Source: Taenia hydatigena
Taxonomy: Eukaryota; Platyhelminthes; Cestoda; Cyclophyllidea; Taeniidae
Direction: 5' to 3'
Length of the DNA: 64,000 nt
Assembly: GCA_036345935.2 (NCBI GenBank)
Contig: JADWOT020001673.1
Span: 16,176-80,175 of the forward strand
The notes below the pieces were generated by a model. That model saw only the letters and a list, made by a program, of their open reading frames with translations, was not told the DNA's origin and searched no databases. Positions 49,580-61,860 of this stretch are shown piece after piece; positions within the stretch are counted from its first letter, which is position 1, and every line of letters begins with the position of its first letter. The position numbers were made by a program, and so were the translations under genes.

Positions 49580-50340
49580 TTGTAGCCAAATTGGTGCCGT
49601 GCAGAATTGATATTTGACCTCTATTTTGTGCCCATTTCGAAACAGTGATCAAGTCAGCCATGCGTGATGTAAACGACTCACCTCTATTCATCCGATGCGT
49701 TCGATGTTGACACAGCGTTGTGGATGAGTTTTAAATGCGACTAGCCAATAAGAAGGAAGATGCAACTTGAGCGGCTCAGGCAAAAGCAGTGTCAGCTTCT
49801 GTAACAGCCTTTGAGGTCAGCCCATAGGTGAGCGGGTCAACTTTCAGTAAGTCAAAGGCACGGACACCGGTAAGTTTGATGTGGTGAAGTTGATTTCTCC
49901 TGGTGCCTACACCTTTGCTAATGAGTTGATCTTCACATGAGGATGTAGCGAGACTGCGACAACCATGACTTGTGCATTGAAGCGGCCCTACTAACGAAGT
50001 GCACTCTGCTGCTTGATGTGCTATTCGAAACCACCACATAGTGGTGAGACTCGTCAGACAATAGAGGCAGTCACCACTGTGATTGGAGGCTGCCGAATTC
50101 TCGAGGCTCCGATTTTTGTGCTGCGCAAAGGAAGTGGACTGGACCTGCGGGATCTGGTCTCATGTATGACGCACGGCCTTATAGCCGTAAGATTATTTGC
50201 AGTCTGGAGCACCTGCATGCCATGCGCATCGTTTGCTTAGATGTCAAGCCCAACAATGTGCTTATTGCTGGGTCAGGACACATTTCAATTACAGACTTCG
50301 ATCGCTTATACGGCATGTCTTGAGGGGCGGGTCCTGCCAA
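49580..50340 (+). pseudogene. Kinase-like pseudogene (family B, copy B2)
   Basis: A broken protein-kinase domain. In order: a degraded glycine-loop region near 49815-49860; TDTGKFDVVKLIS at about 49862-49900, where the VVK lysine stands for the ATP-binding Lys; stops and shifts; LRDLVSCMTHG near 50145-50175; then a clean 44-codon frame 50192-50323 reading IICSLEHLHAMRIVCLDVK followed by PNNVLIAGSGHISITDFD. In it the catalytic-loop Asp, Lys and Asn survive (LDVKPNN) and DFD replaces DFG. Nothing recognisable of the activation loop or APE follows. TDTGK before the lysine and LEHLH before the loop suggest an AGC-type kinase, perhaps GPCR-kinase-like; this is an inference. Family B copy B3 (62835-64000) is the closest relative and B1 (37820-38440) carries only the upstream part. 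Confidence 0.7.
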
Positions 50341-50481
50341 CTTTCGTGTGGTTCCTGGGCCACGTATAAGAATCGAAAAGTTTTCTCAGTTTGTTCTATT
50401 CTGCTACCCCTAATCGCACCTACATTCTCCTATGTCTCCTTCTCTTCTACATTCTCCAACTGCTAGGCATCCGAATTGAGA

Positions 50482-50689
50482 CATTTCTGAGCAAGTCTCA
50501 CAGTGCTTCTCAAAATACATGCTATTTGATAACATCAAATCTGACACTGCCGCATCCGTCGCCGCTGCTGCTGTTAAAGACGATTGCAATCGGCTACCTC
50601 ACCGCACCAGCACTGATGAAAGTGAGTTCCTCATCTCTTGCAGTGCTTACCGTCTGCATAATAACCCATATGTCCTAAAAGACTTGTAA
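50482..50689 (+). other. Unassigned 69-codon open frame downstream of kinase relic
   Basis: Open between stops and protein-like (MLFDNIKSDTAASVAAAAVK, then HRTSTDESEFLISCSAYRLH). It lies 160 bp after the kinase relic on the same strand and could be its decayed C-terminal extension or a separate chance frame; copy B3 runs off the window before this point, so it cannot be compared here. Confidence 0.28.
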
Positions 50690-52147
50690 AAATATAGGCT
50701 CAACTCCCCACATCTCCTCCGTCTTCTTCATTCGACTCGCTACTTGACGAGCAGATGTGACTGGTTAGACTAGTGTGATGAACGGTTACCACTTAATCCA
50801 TCTTCCTTGGTTCCTTCAAAAACTTAAATTCACCAATATCGGAGCAGTCCGATTCGCAGCCTTTACGGTGGTTGTGGGCAATGTACCAACCAAAACACCA
50901 AGACTTGGTTCAACACTTTTTTTCAGCCGGTCCCATCAAAGGCTTACACCTTCAAGTTTCTGGACAAGTGTCGTAGAAATTGTAGCTCCCTTCAATGTTT
51001 GCTTCTTTTTGTCGATACAAGGACCGCAGCTGCCATTGTTGCTTCTTCAATCACGTGATATGCTACTCCCATCTTGCATTTATCCTTGTCATCTCACAGT
51101 AAGAAAATGCGAATTAAGCCGTATTCTAGCAGATCCAAGTGTGCAGCATCTGAATAGTTGGCTTCAACAATTTTCAAATCCTCACGAACCAGAACTCTGT
51201 CCAGTCACACCCTCCATAGGTGTTGTGAACTGCTCTCTTGTTTCCATCTCTACACTCTCTCCCCCGGGTTATTCCACTTAGAAGCGTAAGAGTAATCCAG
51301 CCTCATGTTAACTTATTGGTGGCCGTGAAGGTAGGACAGTGGGAGATTCGACCATGTCCCTCTCATTAGGCGATTACACGCAAATTCCTTCGCTTAGAAC
51401 TGTTGCGCTGCTGGGACTATGCTACGTCGATTTGGGTTAATGCACACAAAGGTGACAGAAGTGAAAAGCTTGGGGTCGCTGAATCACTCTACAGCGTTTA
51501 TCTGGTCTACATAAAATTTATGCTGTGTTTAAACATGCGTGCATAATCTAACCCTTCAATCCATCTCTCCCTTCTAGTTTCAAATAGACCAAAATTGGAT
51601 AGATTCCAGTTCACTGACACCTCCTTACGATTGCGGCTGGAGAATGTGGTGAGCAAAAGCAATGCAAAACACGTGAGAAGCTCTTCAGTTTCTCCATCTA
51701 CTTCAATTTTTCTAACCTACTTTGCTTTGGGATAGATTATGCAGAGCTAGAATTAGAAATAATGTATAATTTGGCTTGCTTGGGCTCCGTCTGGCGTAAT
51801 TTTCAAACCCTGATACGGAATGCCTAAATTATACTGTCTACAACTCCAAATCTCACGTAACTATAAATGCTATGCAGTATTTGCTCATATGTGTTGATTT
51901 TGGCAATTTCTATGGTCCTCACCCTCATTTTCATTTTTAAGTGGAACGATCTCACTATGATCTGGATGTAAAATCAGCAGAAGATATCTCTGTCGCTACC
52001 ATGGTGACCACATCTACCTAGGTCTCCCAAAACATATCCGCCTCGTCCATGGCCGCCACACACTAATGCTTCGGCCAAACAAAGATATTAAACACAGCTG
52101 ATTAATTTAATTTTCAAAAATTGGCAGAAGAAGAGGTCAGGCATTAT
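50690..52147. other. Unannotated stretch with one 168-codon frame
   Basis: The plus-strand frame 50775-51281 (168 codons) is near the chance maximum for the window. It has no recognisable domain, and competing frames in the same segment read equally protein-like (for example QPVPSKAYTFKFLDKCRRN in another plus frame), so the coding frame, if any, is undetermined. The rest shows nothing. Confidence 0.35.
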
Positions 52148-53446
52148 TTAAGGCAACGTATCCTCTTCCAACATCAAAGGTAAGGAGAAGCGACAACCGA
52201 TTTGAGACTGCCGGTGCGTTTGGGTGAGACAGAAACCCATGCCAGCGGGGTGGTGAAATGTATTATGTTGTCGTTGGATGGCAGCTGTCAATTCCGTTGC
52301 ACAATGGCATTTACCGATGAAACTGTTTGACACGGTGAGGGGCAAGAAGCCATTTAAGAAATGAACATCGACAAGCAATCAGCATTCCTTCTAAGGAAAG
52401 AAAGCATTTCTCTAGTTGAATGGACTAAAACTTTGATGTGGCAACGAGTAAATTTTGGCAGAATGTTGATAAGAAGATTGCTTACTCTTTCTATTGCGCT
52501 CAAAGAGAAGAGGGTCATTTGCATGTTTGCCACACTTCCGGCATCACGATATGGTTTGCTCTCTCCACGTTATCAAAAATTGTAGAACAAATAATCCTGT
52601 TTCAAATTCTCACCATTGTCAAGCATCTTACCATTGATCGTGATATCCTCAACTCTGCTAATAGTAGGTAGACTTCGCCGGCAGTGAATTTATTAAGCAT
52701 GGGGAGCGGAAAGCGTTAGTCACATCGCATAATAAATAACTCGCTAAGATTTCGGGGTAACGGATGTGGCAAAGTGCAAAGTCACCGGCAACGTGCTTTT
52801 TTAATATTGGTGTTACCAAACTTAGTGCTCATAAGGCCTGTTTATGTCAAGTCTATCGTCTTAAGCCTGGCGATGTAGACGGCGTCTCGTATATCCCAAG
52901 TGAATGCAAAATTGAGCTCTGCCTTACACATGCACTGACCATAAAGTCAAACTTTCAAATAACGCAGCAATTAGTCAAAAAATTAGTCCTTCAAATCAGA
53001 GATTCATTTTTCCATTATAAGCACTATTTTTAATTTTCCTGAAACTTTGGGCATTTGCCTTGGAATAAGAGTTTTTGGTGGTTGGAACACCGAAATAAGC
53101 TCCGTGTCCCCTTATCCATCTGCTTTTAGCACCAAAACTTCAGAGCGATTATCGTGCTTAGAGACCTCCTTGACTAAGTCCTCCTGCGAGATTAGTAGAT
53201 ACTATCACATCACAAACAGTTATTTAAAAGACACTTTTACCAAATTTTCGTCATCATCACTATTAACACCTTTTTTAAAATCCGTGTTAACCCTAATTTC
53301 CGGCTGTTGAACAAGAACTTATATCCGCACGATTTTATAGTTATAGTTATCATGGAAAACAGGCAACCTTTGCCCTCATTTACCGGATCGAACCGGCATT
53401 TGGGTGAGCGCAGAGTTAAAATCAGAGCGATCAGCTCGTCAAACAA
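52148..53446 (-). pseudogene. Heavily decayed minus-strand coding relic
   Basis: Several minus-strand frame pieces with protein-like text follow in order: 53446-53237 (MFDELIALILTLRSPKCRFD), about 53270-53040 in another frame (QEDLVKEVSKHDNRSEVLVL, then FQPPKTLIPRQMPKVSGK), a middle section with many stops, and 52378-52148 (MLVDVHFLNGFLPLTVSNSF). No domain is recognised. I group them only because they share a strand and lie within 1.3 kb; they may be unrelated. Confidence 0.28.
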
Positions 53447-53949
53447 CTATCATTTTTGCGTATATATAGGCTACATGACAACAGTGGCAACATGGTCACA
53501 TTAAACAAACAGGCCTTTAAACACATCATGGTAAACCACACAGAACTAATCTTACACTTCTCGATTCTACATTGTCTGCCAACAACCTGCTTAAATAAAC
53601 CAAAGAATGAATCATACTGTCAATCTATTGCAGTGGGCATCGTAGAAAGACTCCATTTTAAACTAATCAACACTTAAGGCCAGATGCCACAGACAAAGCA
53701 GTGTGAGTCCAGGTATTGCAAGCAGTCCGGACGCGGCGCCTACAGTAGAATACACGGGTACCTAGCCACGCAAAGTATGTCTGAGATGGGATTTGTTACG
53801 ACTGACTCTATGAAAAATTTTACGATGTCACGCGAAATTGCAAGATTAGGGTAGAGATTGTCCTCCACTTCCTTGTCAATATGGATTTATGCTAAAGGAA
53901 AAGGCGAGGGGTTTATTCCAACATTGCCCTTGACTTTGAAAGAATTTTA
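53447..53949. other. Unannotated stretch
   Basis: No supported feature. Family A homology has not begun, although the following copy A8 starts near 53950. Confidence 0.45.
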
Positions 53950-56900
53950 TCTGTGCATAATTTAATCATTTTATAGTCGAGATTGAGACTACTAAAGAGG
54001 TGGAGGGGAATCTTCAAAGAGGACACTGACAGACGATGAGATAGGAGGCCAAGGTGAGAGAAGATGAAGGGAGGCAGAGGTGCAAGGCGTTATCGTGGCA
54101 CCGAAGTGAGAAAACAAAGATAAGGAGCTAAGATGCAGAGAGTACTCGCTCTGCTTCGTTTAATGAGTTTTGTGCAAGGGGTACACACAGTTGGTCATGA
54201 TGCAAGACTCAACAAGTGTAAACATGTGTGACGTAGTGGGCGACAAAGAAGACACTCACCGCAGATGCTTTGGAGAGAGTCGTGAGAAAGAAGACTAAGG
54301 TGAGAGAGCTCCCCTTTACTAATTTCGAAGACGCCATGAGGTTCATTTCTAGCCTAAGTACCTTGATCCCTAAATATCTGCGAGAAAGGAACAGAAGATC
54401 TTGATTAGCATGACATGGAGTTGTGTCGAGTTGCTTGTGCAAGATGACTTAAGTTGTAATGTATAAGGCACCTAACTCAAGCCTGTAATAATCCAGGTTA
54501 TTTTGCAAATCTTATCTATTTCAACGCAGTCCAAATTAGTCAAACCTAGTGAAGCCTAGACTTGCGTACCGGGCTGGGTTCTTCTGCAGTGGGACATGAG
54601 TTTCAGGAAATTTGTTATTTGGGGATGTGAGACATGATTAGTGAGTGCAGAATAAAAAGCATAGTGCAGGGTTTAAAATGATTAATTTTACCATTGAGTT
54701 AACGGAGGTACTTTTCTGATGACTACCTCAATTCTATGCCTGGACGAATTGTCATTTTGCATTACGAATGGCTACAGTGATTTATGCGTTTCTTCGATAA
54801 GAGCAAAGTAACAGAAATGTTTGGCTAAATGGGACAAATAGATTGAGATTAAGGCAAAGGGATGAAAATTCGTGGGTACGGAGCTTTGACGCAGCGTCCT
54901 TCATTACTGTCCCACTTTGCCTTCTTTTATTCCTGCATTATTTCACTTCCCAACTCATCTAGCTATGTGACTGAGTAAAGTATAGAGGAAATAACGTCAC
55001 TAATAAACTTTGCTTTCTGTCCAATGAGGCACTAGAAGGAGTCAATCATAGTTTCCCTTTGCATGGGATCAACACTAGATACCAGACATGATAATGTTAC
55101 AACGGGGCACGCAAGCGAAATGAGGAATGAGAAAAAGCAAGAGCAGGTGTGAAAGGAGCAAAGCATTTGCACGCTATTGATGAGGAGAGAAGAGAAGTGA
55201 GAGAGAAGCATAAAATACGTTCCTACTACGTCAAGCAATCTATTCTTCTTAGGAAATGCATTGCTTGATTTGTCCTAATCGACTTTACTTTCTCACAGAT
55301 CCGCGTCGTCACTGTTTAAAGTTGAAACACTTTACCTTTATCTTTGTTCTTTCTTTTTACATTCCCTTTTATTACCGTACTCCCTCAGTTTTTTTGCTAA
55401 TGTAGACAATTTGCATTTAGGCTGCACCCACACTGCCAGATTTTACAACAAATGCTGCAAGAATGGACAGAGGGAAGTAATTTGCTAGAATCCCAATTCT
55501 GAGCAACTCTCGATCAAAACAGATAGAACAGAGCGCATCATTAAACCCGCAGTGCCCCAGCTTTCCTTACCACAACAGACACTCTACACACGTACGTTGT
55601 CCGATTTTAAAACGAGAACTGCTGTAACCTCCTACAGAAGAGAGCTGGCTGCTGATTCCCATTAAAAGGTAGTTTTGAATCAATGTGGATGTAAACGGAC
55701 GAATCACTGCACCCTTGCCATTCTTAAGTTCGTTGCTGACATCTGATCATTAAGCTTAGACTGCACCTATATTGTGGGCCTGCAAAATAACGGCAAACAA
55801 TCACAGAAAGTAACCTACTGCTGAGTTTTAATGTTGCTCAATCCTGGGCCAAAATTGAACATATTTGCGTTGCCGCAACTTTCTTTGCCAAAACTTGTTC
55901 CCTAAGTATCGAATAAGCCAAAAACTGCCAGATTTTTAAGAAAAGAACTGCCGCAAGCAATCGCAGAAGGAAGCAGGATCCTGAGTTGCATTTACGGCTG
56001 ATTTTAGATTAAAAGGGAGAGAAAAGCATTATTTTCCATATCCTTTCTGATAGCATTTACAGATTAAAACATGCCTATGGCTTTCAATTCGGATCAATTC
56101 TGGTCACTGACCTTATATTTTACAATTTGGTAAGAGAAGTTATTTAGGAAATTATTAAATGAATTTAACTGTTACGCGGTGATTTTGATAGATTCGGGAC
56201 ATGATAGGCAGAACATAACACAGTTCAACATGCTTGCGTTATTTTGGCTTTCTTTGCCATGATAATCTGCTTAAATAACGGTCAGGTCTAAAGTTTATAG
56301 CACAACGCGGGTGGTATCACAGCCACCACCGCTAAGTAAAAAATTGAATAGTTGCAGATGAAGAACCAAGAAAACGGCTCACAGCTATGTACTAATACTA
56401 ATCCAGTTTTTGTATTAAAATCATTCGCAATAGGCTGCGTTCAGTTCTAAGCAACAAACTGACTTAAGGTCATACCGCACTTCACTAAAGCGGAAGTAAC
56501 AGAACATTTGATGCCTAATCTTAATTAATCACGGATTGGAATAAACAAGGTACAACGCATTATAATATCCACACTCTCTCTGTTTGTCAATATACACTCT
56601 TAATACGGCTGCATGGCACAAAATGTTGTAGTTTCAGAGGAGACTTACGTTTTTGGCAACGCAGCAAGTTAACAGTCAGAACTTCATTGGAATCATTTTA
56701 AGACCAAAGCAAAAAATACCCAGGGCGCACTGCACCTGGGCTAATTTACTAGTTTTACTTATGCAATGCCTCATGTAATCGTTGATCTAGGCTACCAGTC
56801 AAAGTCTAAATCCATTCTGACCTTTCAAATGGCGGTGGAAAGCTGTGAGCAGCTCTTTCGCAAACACATTTTTTTTTCTTGCATTATCTTGAAGACTTCC

Positions 56901-59720
56901 ACCCATAATCTCTTAGCTGTTTAAACGCAGTTTACAGGTGTAGATACTATAGCAATTCGTATGGAGCGATTTCACTGCGTGCTAATTATAAAATTCTTGG
57001 GAATAAGAAGAAAGTATTAATTTACTAGCGAATGGCCATTGTTAGTTATGGTAATAAATTATAAAGTGCGATTTTATTATCCACCTGAACTACATGCAAA
57101 GTGATTCCAAAGGCAAAATCCTAATTCCAAATCACATGCTAAAGGGCTCACGATTGGCGAATTGTGCTTCAGTCAGACGCGATACGTTCCAGTGAAATAC
57201 ATGACCCTCAAATAAATTTTTACCAAGCGATAACTGGTAAGTGAGATACATCCTCTAATAAGTACGGTATGCTACCACCAAAATCATGGCATTTTAGCGT
57301 TGCGACGGATCCAATTTACCAACGCGGTGGAAAGCAGTTATCGCTGATGACCTCCAACATGATGAGCGATTTGATTAACTTAAAGGCTTGTCGCACTTAA
57401 CAAAATATGCAATCAGCAATTGGTAAGTGTCAAAAAATTACGAAAACCATGTACAAATATTTTTGATCATAGACAATATTTGATGTATAACTCTTATCAT
57501 ACAGTCCCAAACAATTAAGTTCTAAAAGTCCCTAGAATAAAATCTGGCATTAAACATGCGCGTGTGCCCATCTTTAGCGAAATTTCTAATGACATTTTAT
57601 TCTATTTTACTCTATTATTTAACGTCTTCTATCCATTCTTCCCAATTACCACTTCGCATTTGAGGCTCGAAATGGGTCTTTTCGGCTCCACTACATTATT
57701 GCATGCAAGGCAGTTCTTCGCACAAACAATCACCTACGAAATAATATAGCAAGTAAAAGTAATCATAGCTATATCGAAACCGCATGTTTCTTATGCATTT
57801 TAAAGTGGTAGTTTGCAAAATAAAAAAACGCGCAACAGATCGAAGCACATTAGGAGGCAACGCGATGTTTTTACCAACAGCAGCTCAGCAAACATGGAGA
57901 ACATAATGCGAGTGCCAAACATTAGACTGTACAGCATTCACGTTGTTATGGCAGTTCTTTCCTTATAATTAACAAAACATGAACTTTGAACCCATTTAGG
58001 CTCTTTGTTATTTCTTTACTGTACCTGTTTTGTTCGAATGCATGCTACATTTCAATGTTATCATGGTAGGGTCCATGGGGGTTTGTAATTTATTCACGGA
58101 CTTTTGCTGCAAAACAATTCGCAATTCATGCAACTTGTCGTGTGAGAGAGACAGAAGACTTTAAAAGCACCATAATCATTGTTCAAGGCTGGATTCCTTC
58201 CATGACTTCGTCACGCCCTCTGACCGAGTCTGCGTTACCTCCTAAGGCATTCAGTTGCCATTGCTAAAATATTTAGTCTAAGGGGAATATCGCAGAAGCA
58301 TGCAGCAGGCTTGTGCGCGATGGTAGTGTCACGATTTGTTTGGTTTATTTAAATTCGGCTTATCAGCTACAAAAAGTCGACAATGCGTCGAGGTAAGAGA
58401 CCTGATGTGTAGTTTGACTGACTAGTGCAAGCGGTCACACTGCTTGCAGGCGCCTGCAGGTGAGGGTAGGTGGGTCAATATGCAGCAATTTCACCGTCTG
58501 AGAGAAGGATTTTTCATCTTTACTACATTTTTATCCGCATCACTCACAATTATTGTTGAAAGAAGTGAGAGTTGGTTTCGCGACGGTAAGGACAAGGGTA
58601 CTCTATGGTACTTTTGGGAACTTGCAGACGGCTCGTCAATGACGACGTTTTTTATAACATCTTCTTATGAATTAACACCACCGTCTTGTTGATCATGCGA
58701 CAGACTGCTCTTACTAAGAAAGTGAATGTGGGTGAATGCCTCTTTTCTTTTTGAGGTCTGTAATCCTCCTGCTGCCTAGCCAATGCCAGACCAAATATCC
58801 ACCTCGATGTGCAACTCCTACTGAACGTCGGTTCGGTAGCAATAACATTCCATTTCCATAGCATTGCAGTTCATGCGACTGGCAACAGATAGACATCGCA
58901 TAGGCAGCAACTCCTTATCCTACACCCTTTTGGTGACACACTAAAGAAACATGCACACTGCTATCTACCACTGTCAGGACTGTATTGTTTAGAGCACACG
59001 CTGTTCGTAAATTTAAGCCTTATCTTCTTGTAGTGGAAGTTGTGCCGACATTAGTTCAAGTTAGGATGCATGCATTCATACATTTTCCTCTCACAATAGG
59101 AAGCGGTGCTTCTTCAACGAGGTGGAGAGCTCACGTGCCGATGCAGTGTGCTGGGAAGGTAACACTACTACATTTATTACGATGAGGATAGAAGAGAATA
59201 CCACAAACCACATAACACGCTACACTTGCAAGAATGTCTTTATAGGCAGTTTTGCAACTTCCTCTACTTGCAATGCCTCTCAATTAGTGAGCTTTGCCCT
59301 GTCAATGGTAACTTATCCCGCTTCGACGCTTGGACCCAATGCAGATGTGCGCACTACCTCCATCATCCTTCCCATAGACTTTCACTCAAACGAACGCCAA
59401 GCTTTCACTATCACTTCCAAAGATCAGGCACTGTCGAATGCATCGTCGTCGGCCACCGAGAAATGAAGTGGGAAGCGAATCCTTCTGAATGACGGCATTC
59501 CTCCTCCCCCCCATTCTCACTTTCTGGTAATAGCAGTATCCAGCACCCCTCATCAGATCTGCTAACACTTAAAAGCGCCGTGCTTCACAAGAGACACGGT
59601 CTAATCTCAGTCTTCTAAGTGTGCGTAAATACCACAACAACCTCAAGTATACGCATACCCGCAATTTGGGACAGACAAGGCTTTAATCCTAGCTCCCTTT
59701 AATCTCAAACATTTTTAAAC
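53950..59720 (+). repeat. Repeat family A, long copy A8 (5.8 kb)
   Basis: Plus-strand copy aligning with A6 for 53950-57590 and with the reverse complement of A7 for essentially its whole length. It begins at the GAGATTGAGACTACTAAAGAGG motif (53985) that corresponds to GAGATTGAGACTAGTGGAGG in A6 (about 14335), and ends near 59720 where TTAATCCTAGCTCCCTTTAATCTC matches the complement of 27466-27500. The stretch 57600-59720 is shared only with A7, which shows that A6 lacks the right half. Frames in it, such as 59122-59466 (114 codons), are not kept in A7. No gene is called. Confidence 0.78.
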
Positions 59721-59907
59721 CTCACCACACAACTAACGACTTTGCGGTGAAATTTGCATCAAAAATCCAACCAAATTACGTATTAAGGTACCCAGCCAAA
59801 CCAATTTACGGAACTGATTTAAGTATTATGAAAGGAACAAACACGATACTTAACTTATCAAGGCAGAAAATTGTATGGACTTTTTGTTCAACTCATACAT
59901 CTATTGC
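59721..59907. other. Gap between A8 and the LTR element
   Basis: 187 bases with no recognised homology; a 75-codon plus frame from 59747 runs on into the terminal repeat and is not called. Confidence 0.4.
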
Positions 59908-60093
59908 TGTGATGCTTTGTTTATCTGGACTGCCGCTTTCGGTCAGGGTCAAAGGGGTGGCCATACTGCTCTAGCCGCATAAGCTGGCCTTCGGGCCATG
60001 CCAGTAGCTTAGTTCCCTCTGTTAGCTGAATATATACATATTGCCCTGGTATTTTACCTTCTAATGCCTTCAAGAAAGCCTCGGGACGCTGCA
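59908..60093 (+). repeat. Left terminal repeat (LTR copy L3)
   Basis: 186 bp, TGTGATGCTTTGTTTA at the start, GCTGAATATATACATATT with a TATA-like core near 60023-60040, and GCCTCGGGACGCTGCA at the end. Shares with L1 the order ACTNCCG, CGGTCNGGGTC, GGCTG, GAATATATA and GCCTTC. A (C/T)TTCAAGA(A/G)AG motif follows the core in both L3 and L4. Confidence 0.65.
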
Positions 60094-60649
60094 TTAACGG
60101 CAGAGGAAAGCGGGCCTTACTCTATAGGGGTCCTATCCTAATCTCTACCACCTGTGGCATATTGCAGCGGTGCGAAAGAAGTGTATATGCTACGGGTGAG
60201 AGTATCTTTGACCTATCATAGCAGAAGGACTAAGAACGACGTCCTCCTTCAGCATCTACTTTGATTCCGTGTTCTACAAAAAAGCTATTAACAAATAAAG
60301 CGACACCAGCCGTGGACCAACTGGAAAGGTATCGTTCCGGAGATTACCCTTAATATACTTGCGTAAGGAGACCGGTCTGCTAGCGCCCCTCAAAGGACGC
60401 ACTGATGGCTGGCAGAACCTTTTATTTCCGAACTTGGTTCCCAAGCCGAGCGAACACCCAAGTCAAATCAAACTATCAGGAGAGATCATTGACGTTAGTG
60501 TTAAGCATCAGCTCATTCGCGTCGAGTGTTAGCGACACGTACGGTGGCTCGTGGGTGCTCCTTGCAGCATTGATTACGTTGTGATGACTAACGCGGAAGA
60601 TCTACCATGGAGAGCGGCGCGGAAGACGCTTGAAAGAGAAGAGGAACAA

Positions 60650-60825
60650 TGTAATACTTTGTTTGATTGAACTGCCGGTTTTCGTGAGGACATAGAGGTG
60701 GCCACATTGCCCTAGCCAGGTGCGCTGGTCTCCGAGCCTTGCCAGCGAATTCAAGTCCCCCTATCCGTGGGCTGTGTATATTCCGCCCTGGTTTCTTGCC
60801 TTCAAGAGAGTCTCAAGACCCTAAG
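60650..60825 (+). repeat. Right terminal repeat (LTR copy L4)
   Basis: 176 bp, TGTAATACTTTGTTTG at the start and GTCTCAAGACCCTAAG at the end; the TATA-like core is degraded to GTGTATATTCC near 60773-60783. It ends about 20 bases before the homology of family C copy C2 begins. Confidence 0.62.
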
Positions 60826-60844
60826 TAAGTGGCAAGGCTTAAAT

Positions 60845-61860
60845 GATGTATAATGTTTCCATAATAGCATGCAACTTCTTGTAATTGCATATCAATTTTC
60901 AGTTAGCTTATTTTGAAGACAGTCTGCATTTGGTTTAATACCATCGCGTAGATCAAATTCAGCAGCATTTACTAGCATAAAGTTGGCTGTGGGTTTTTGT
61001 GCATTGTTATGAATTTCTAAGACTAAAAGGTAATTACTCGACAGTGGTTGTTCTAGTCTGGCAGTTCCAAGGTCATCGGGCGTGTTTAGCATGTCGTCTA
61101 CCAATATGCTGGGTGCGCTGCATGTTTTGATTGCAGCAGCATTCCGGTTGGGTAAGTTCTGCTTGTTTAAGAATAAGTGGAGCTGCTTTAGCTTAAGCTT
61201 CAAGTGGAGTCACTGATGGCTAACCGGACCCTAAGGCTGACAAGAATGTACGTATCTGTGGCGGTGTATCTAATGCACCCCAATGGATTACTAAAAAGTG
61301 CCGGATTCGAATTGTGAATTCTCTCGTGCTCTCCACTCCAGCCTAGAAGTTGGCGTGATCTGTGCTGTGCCTCACTGAATTCGTTGTACATCCTTTTTCC
61401 GAAGTCTACTCACAAATGCAATGTGACAGTTGCGTTTTCAAATGGTTGCAGTAATCATGTCAGTGGAATTCGTCGTGCCCGTTGGACGCAGACATAGCTG
61501 CTGTGCCTTCTCTTCTTATCCACTGCCGAACCGAATGTCATCTCCTGTAACTTCAGTAGACGCGATCGGAACAAGCCTAAGCTGGGTTCGTAAAGACTGC
61601 TGCGACTGAGGCGTCAACGTTCAGCCTACTCTATCGTCTCACAGCGTGTCAATCTGCCACTTCGATTGACATCTTTCGTTACTGCAAATGCAAGGATGTT
61701 CCTCGGATGGACTATTCGGTGACGCAGGTGATGGGCGGCTGGATGTAGACCTCGGATTTTATGGCGTAAAATGGGAGTGAATGAACATAAGAAGTGGTAC
61801 ATTAGCAGTTTTTCTTCCGACTCGGCAAAGGTTAGGTGTTTTGTTGAGGCTGTGCCGCCT
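60845..61860 (-). repeat. Repeat family C, inverted copy C2 (coding-derived)
   Basis: Inverted partner of C1 (21230-22340), with the 22-base perfect match at 61546-61567. On the minus strand it holds two frames with protein-like text: 61391-61200 (SRQLLGWSGEHERIHNSNPA) and 61203-60892 (103 codons: AAAIKTCSAPSILVDDML, then LNTPDDLGTARLEQPLSS and FMLVNAAEFDLRDGIKPNAD). The second frame is longer and better preserved than its C1 counterpart. One extra A in a GGAAAAAGG run shifts the frame relative to C1. No domain is recognised. The 103-codon frame is the best candidate for a surviving exon in the family, but stops lie upstream. Confidence 0.65.

Larger units (their letters stand above)
59908..60825 (+). 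mobile_element. Miniature LTR (TRIM-like) retrotransposon, 918 bp
   Basis: Two direct terminal repeats, 59908-60093 and 60650-60825, flank a 556-bp centre with no long reading frame. Both repeats start TG; the left ends TGCA and the right ends CTAAG where the other copies read CTACA. A purine tract, GAAAGAGAAGAGGAA at 60632-60646, lies three bases before the right repeat, where the polypurine tract of an LTR retrotransposon belongs. No clear tRNA primer-binding match (TGG...) is visible after the left repeat. The lack of gag-pol and the tiny size fit a terminal-repeat retrotransposon in miniature, a non-autonomous class known from plants and, among animals, from taeniid tapeworms. The two repeats differ by roughly 30% by eye, so the insertion is old. 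Confidence 0.62.

Noticed and set aside
50775..51281. 168-codon plus-strand frame
   Set aside because: Competing frames in the same stretch look as protein-like, and no domain or homologue is recognised.
27440..59720. Reading the inverted 6 kb pair as terminal inverted repeats of one giant transposon (Maverick or Helitron-like) with the 20 kb between as cargo
   Set aside because: The spacer holds unrelated decayed relics and no polymerase, integrase core or packaging gene, and a further family A copy (A6) lies outside.
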